NCBI GenBank assembly: GCA_002327305.1
Contig: DCUZ01000119.1
Coordinates: forward strand, 847 to 21,441
DNA length: 20,595 nt
Source of the DNA: Holophagales bacterium UBA2201
GTDB taxonomy: Bacteria > Acidobacteriota > Thermoanaerobaculia > UBA2201
Reading direction: 5' to 3'
Part shown: in pieces, positions 20,429-20,595 of the stretch
How the letters are laid out: every line of letters starts with the position of its first letter
Numbering within the stretch: position 1 is the stretch's first letter
Notes under the pieces: model-generated
Databases searched by the model: none
Told to the model about the DNA's origin: nothing
Seen by the model: the letters and a program-made list of their open reading frames with translations, nothing else
Translations under genes and position numbers: made by a program

Positions 20429-20504
20429 GCTTTCAATGGGCTGCGGCGGAAGCTGCAGTATGCAACAGTGCATCACATTGGGCGTCCAAGTGAGACGCAA
20501 AGTC

Positions 20505-20595
20505 GTAAATTGGACAGTCCCTATGATAGGAGCGCTGGAATGGAGAGGGCCCATGAGCCGCGCAAGACCGTTAGACCGAAGTTGACGGGTCAAAA
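20505..20595 (+). pseudogene. Partial second copy of the nucleotidyltransferase locus with internal deletion
   Basis: Positions 20505-20539 resemble the upstream region of the nucleotidyltransferase gene (18798-18833, about 77% over 35 aligned positions, including dyad and AGGAG). ATG 20540 starts MERAHEPRKTVR, which joins the gene's N-terminus (MEKA) directly to its C-terminus (KANEPRKTVR). The 28 nt at 20548-20575 match 19331-19358 with one mismatch. The small partner frame stops after nine codons following ATG 20553. The window ends before the right limit is seen. Confidence 0.65.

Noticed and set aside
20343..20440. tRNA-like fold
   Set aside because: No acceptor/T-loop consensus can be made; the structure resolves into separate REP-like hairpins.

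Overview
The window is bacterial, mostly GC-rich and densely coding, with several conspicuously lower-GC patches. No rRNA or other phylogenetic marker is present. The gene set (transketolase split into two genes, paired DUF3857/transglutaminase-like secreted proteins, HD-GYP next to a Roadblock protein and FtsY, sulfatase-like lipoprotein) together with intergenic DNA crowded with palindromic repeats fits a Gram-negative, environmental lineage such as Acidobacteriota or a neighbouring candidate phylum. That placement is inference. Several genes have a near-consensus -10 box only 6-9 nt before the start codon, which suggests that (nearly) leaderless mRNAs are used.

Layout. Positions 1-378 (minus) are the 5' part of a repetitive, mobile-element-like protein family. 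Positions 503-2993 (minus) form a transketolase operon: N-terminal half, C-terminal half, then a PilZ protein. A divergent promoter region follows, then a PepP-like Xaa-Pro aminopeptidase (3077-4351). Positions 4371-5060 form a low-GC membrane-protein gene enclosed by about 100-bp inverted arms, continuing into a 68-bp tandem array (to 5263). Positions 5320-9136 hold two secreted DUF3857/transglutaminase-fold proteins; the first has an intact catalytic triad, the second has lost it. Four consecutive perfect hairpins fill 9207-9340. Positions 9477-13170 are a tightly overlapping operon: membrane HD-GYP phosphodiesterase, TPR lipoprotein, Roadblock/LC7 protein and FtsY. The 3' tail of ftsY is repeated 210 bp downstream across a hairpin-rich insert. 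A ferritin-like protein and a sulfatase-superfamily lipoprotein follow (13450-15547).

Positions 15800-20595 are a defence/accessory island. A lower-GC type II restriction-modification pair (beta-class methyltransferase plus XcyI-family endonuclease, 16364-18201) sits between two remnants that look like the N-terminal and C-terminal ends of one older MmeI-like (type IIL) restriction-methyltransferase gene. One R-M system has apparently replaced the middle of another. Then come a DsrE-family protein, a nucleotidyltransferase with a small partner (AbiEii-like two-gene unit), a HicAB toxin-antitoxin operon with a visible operator, and at the window edge what looks like an internally deleted second copy of the nucleotidyltransferase locus.

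The most noteworthy observations are the R-M-in-R-M replacement, the inverted-arm membrane-protein element, the ftsY tail duplication, the deletion derivative of the nucleotidyltransferase unit, and the many hairpin repeats with different stems but shared flanking words.
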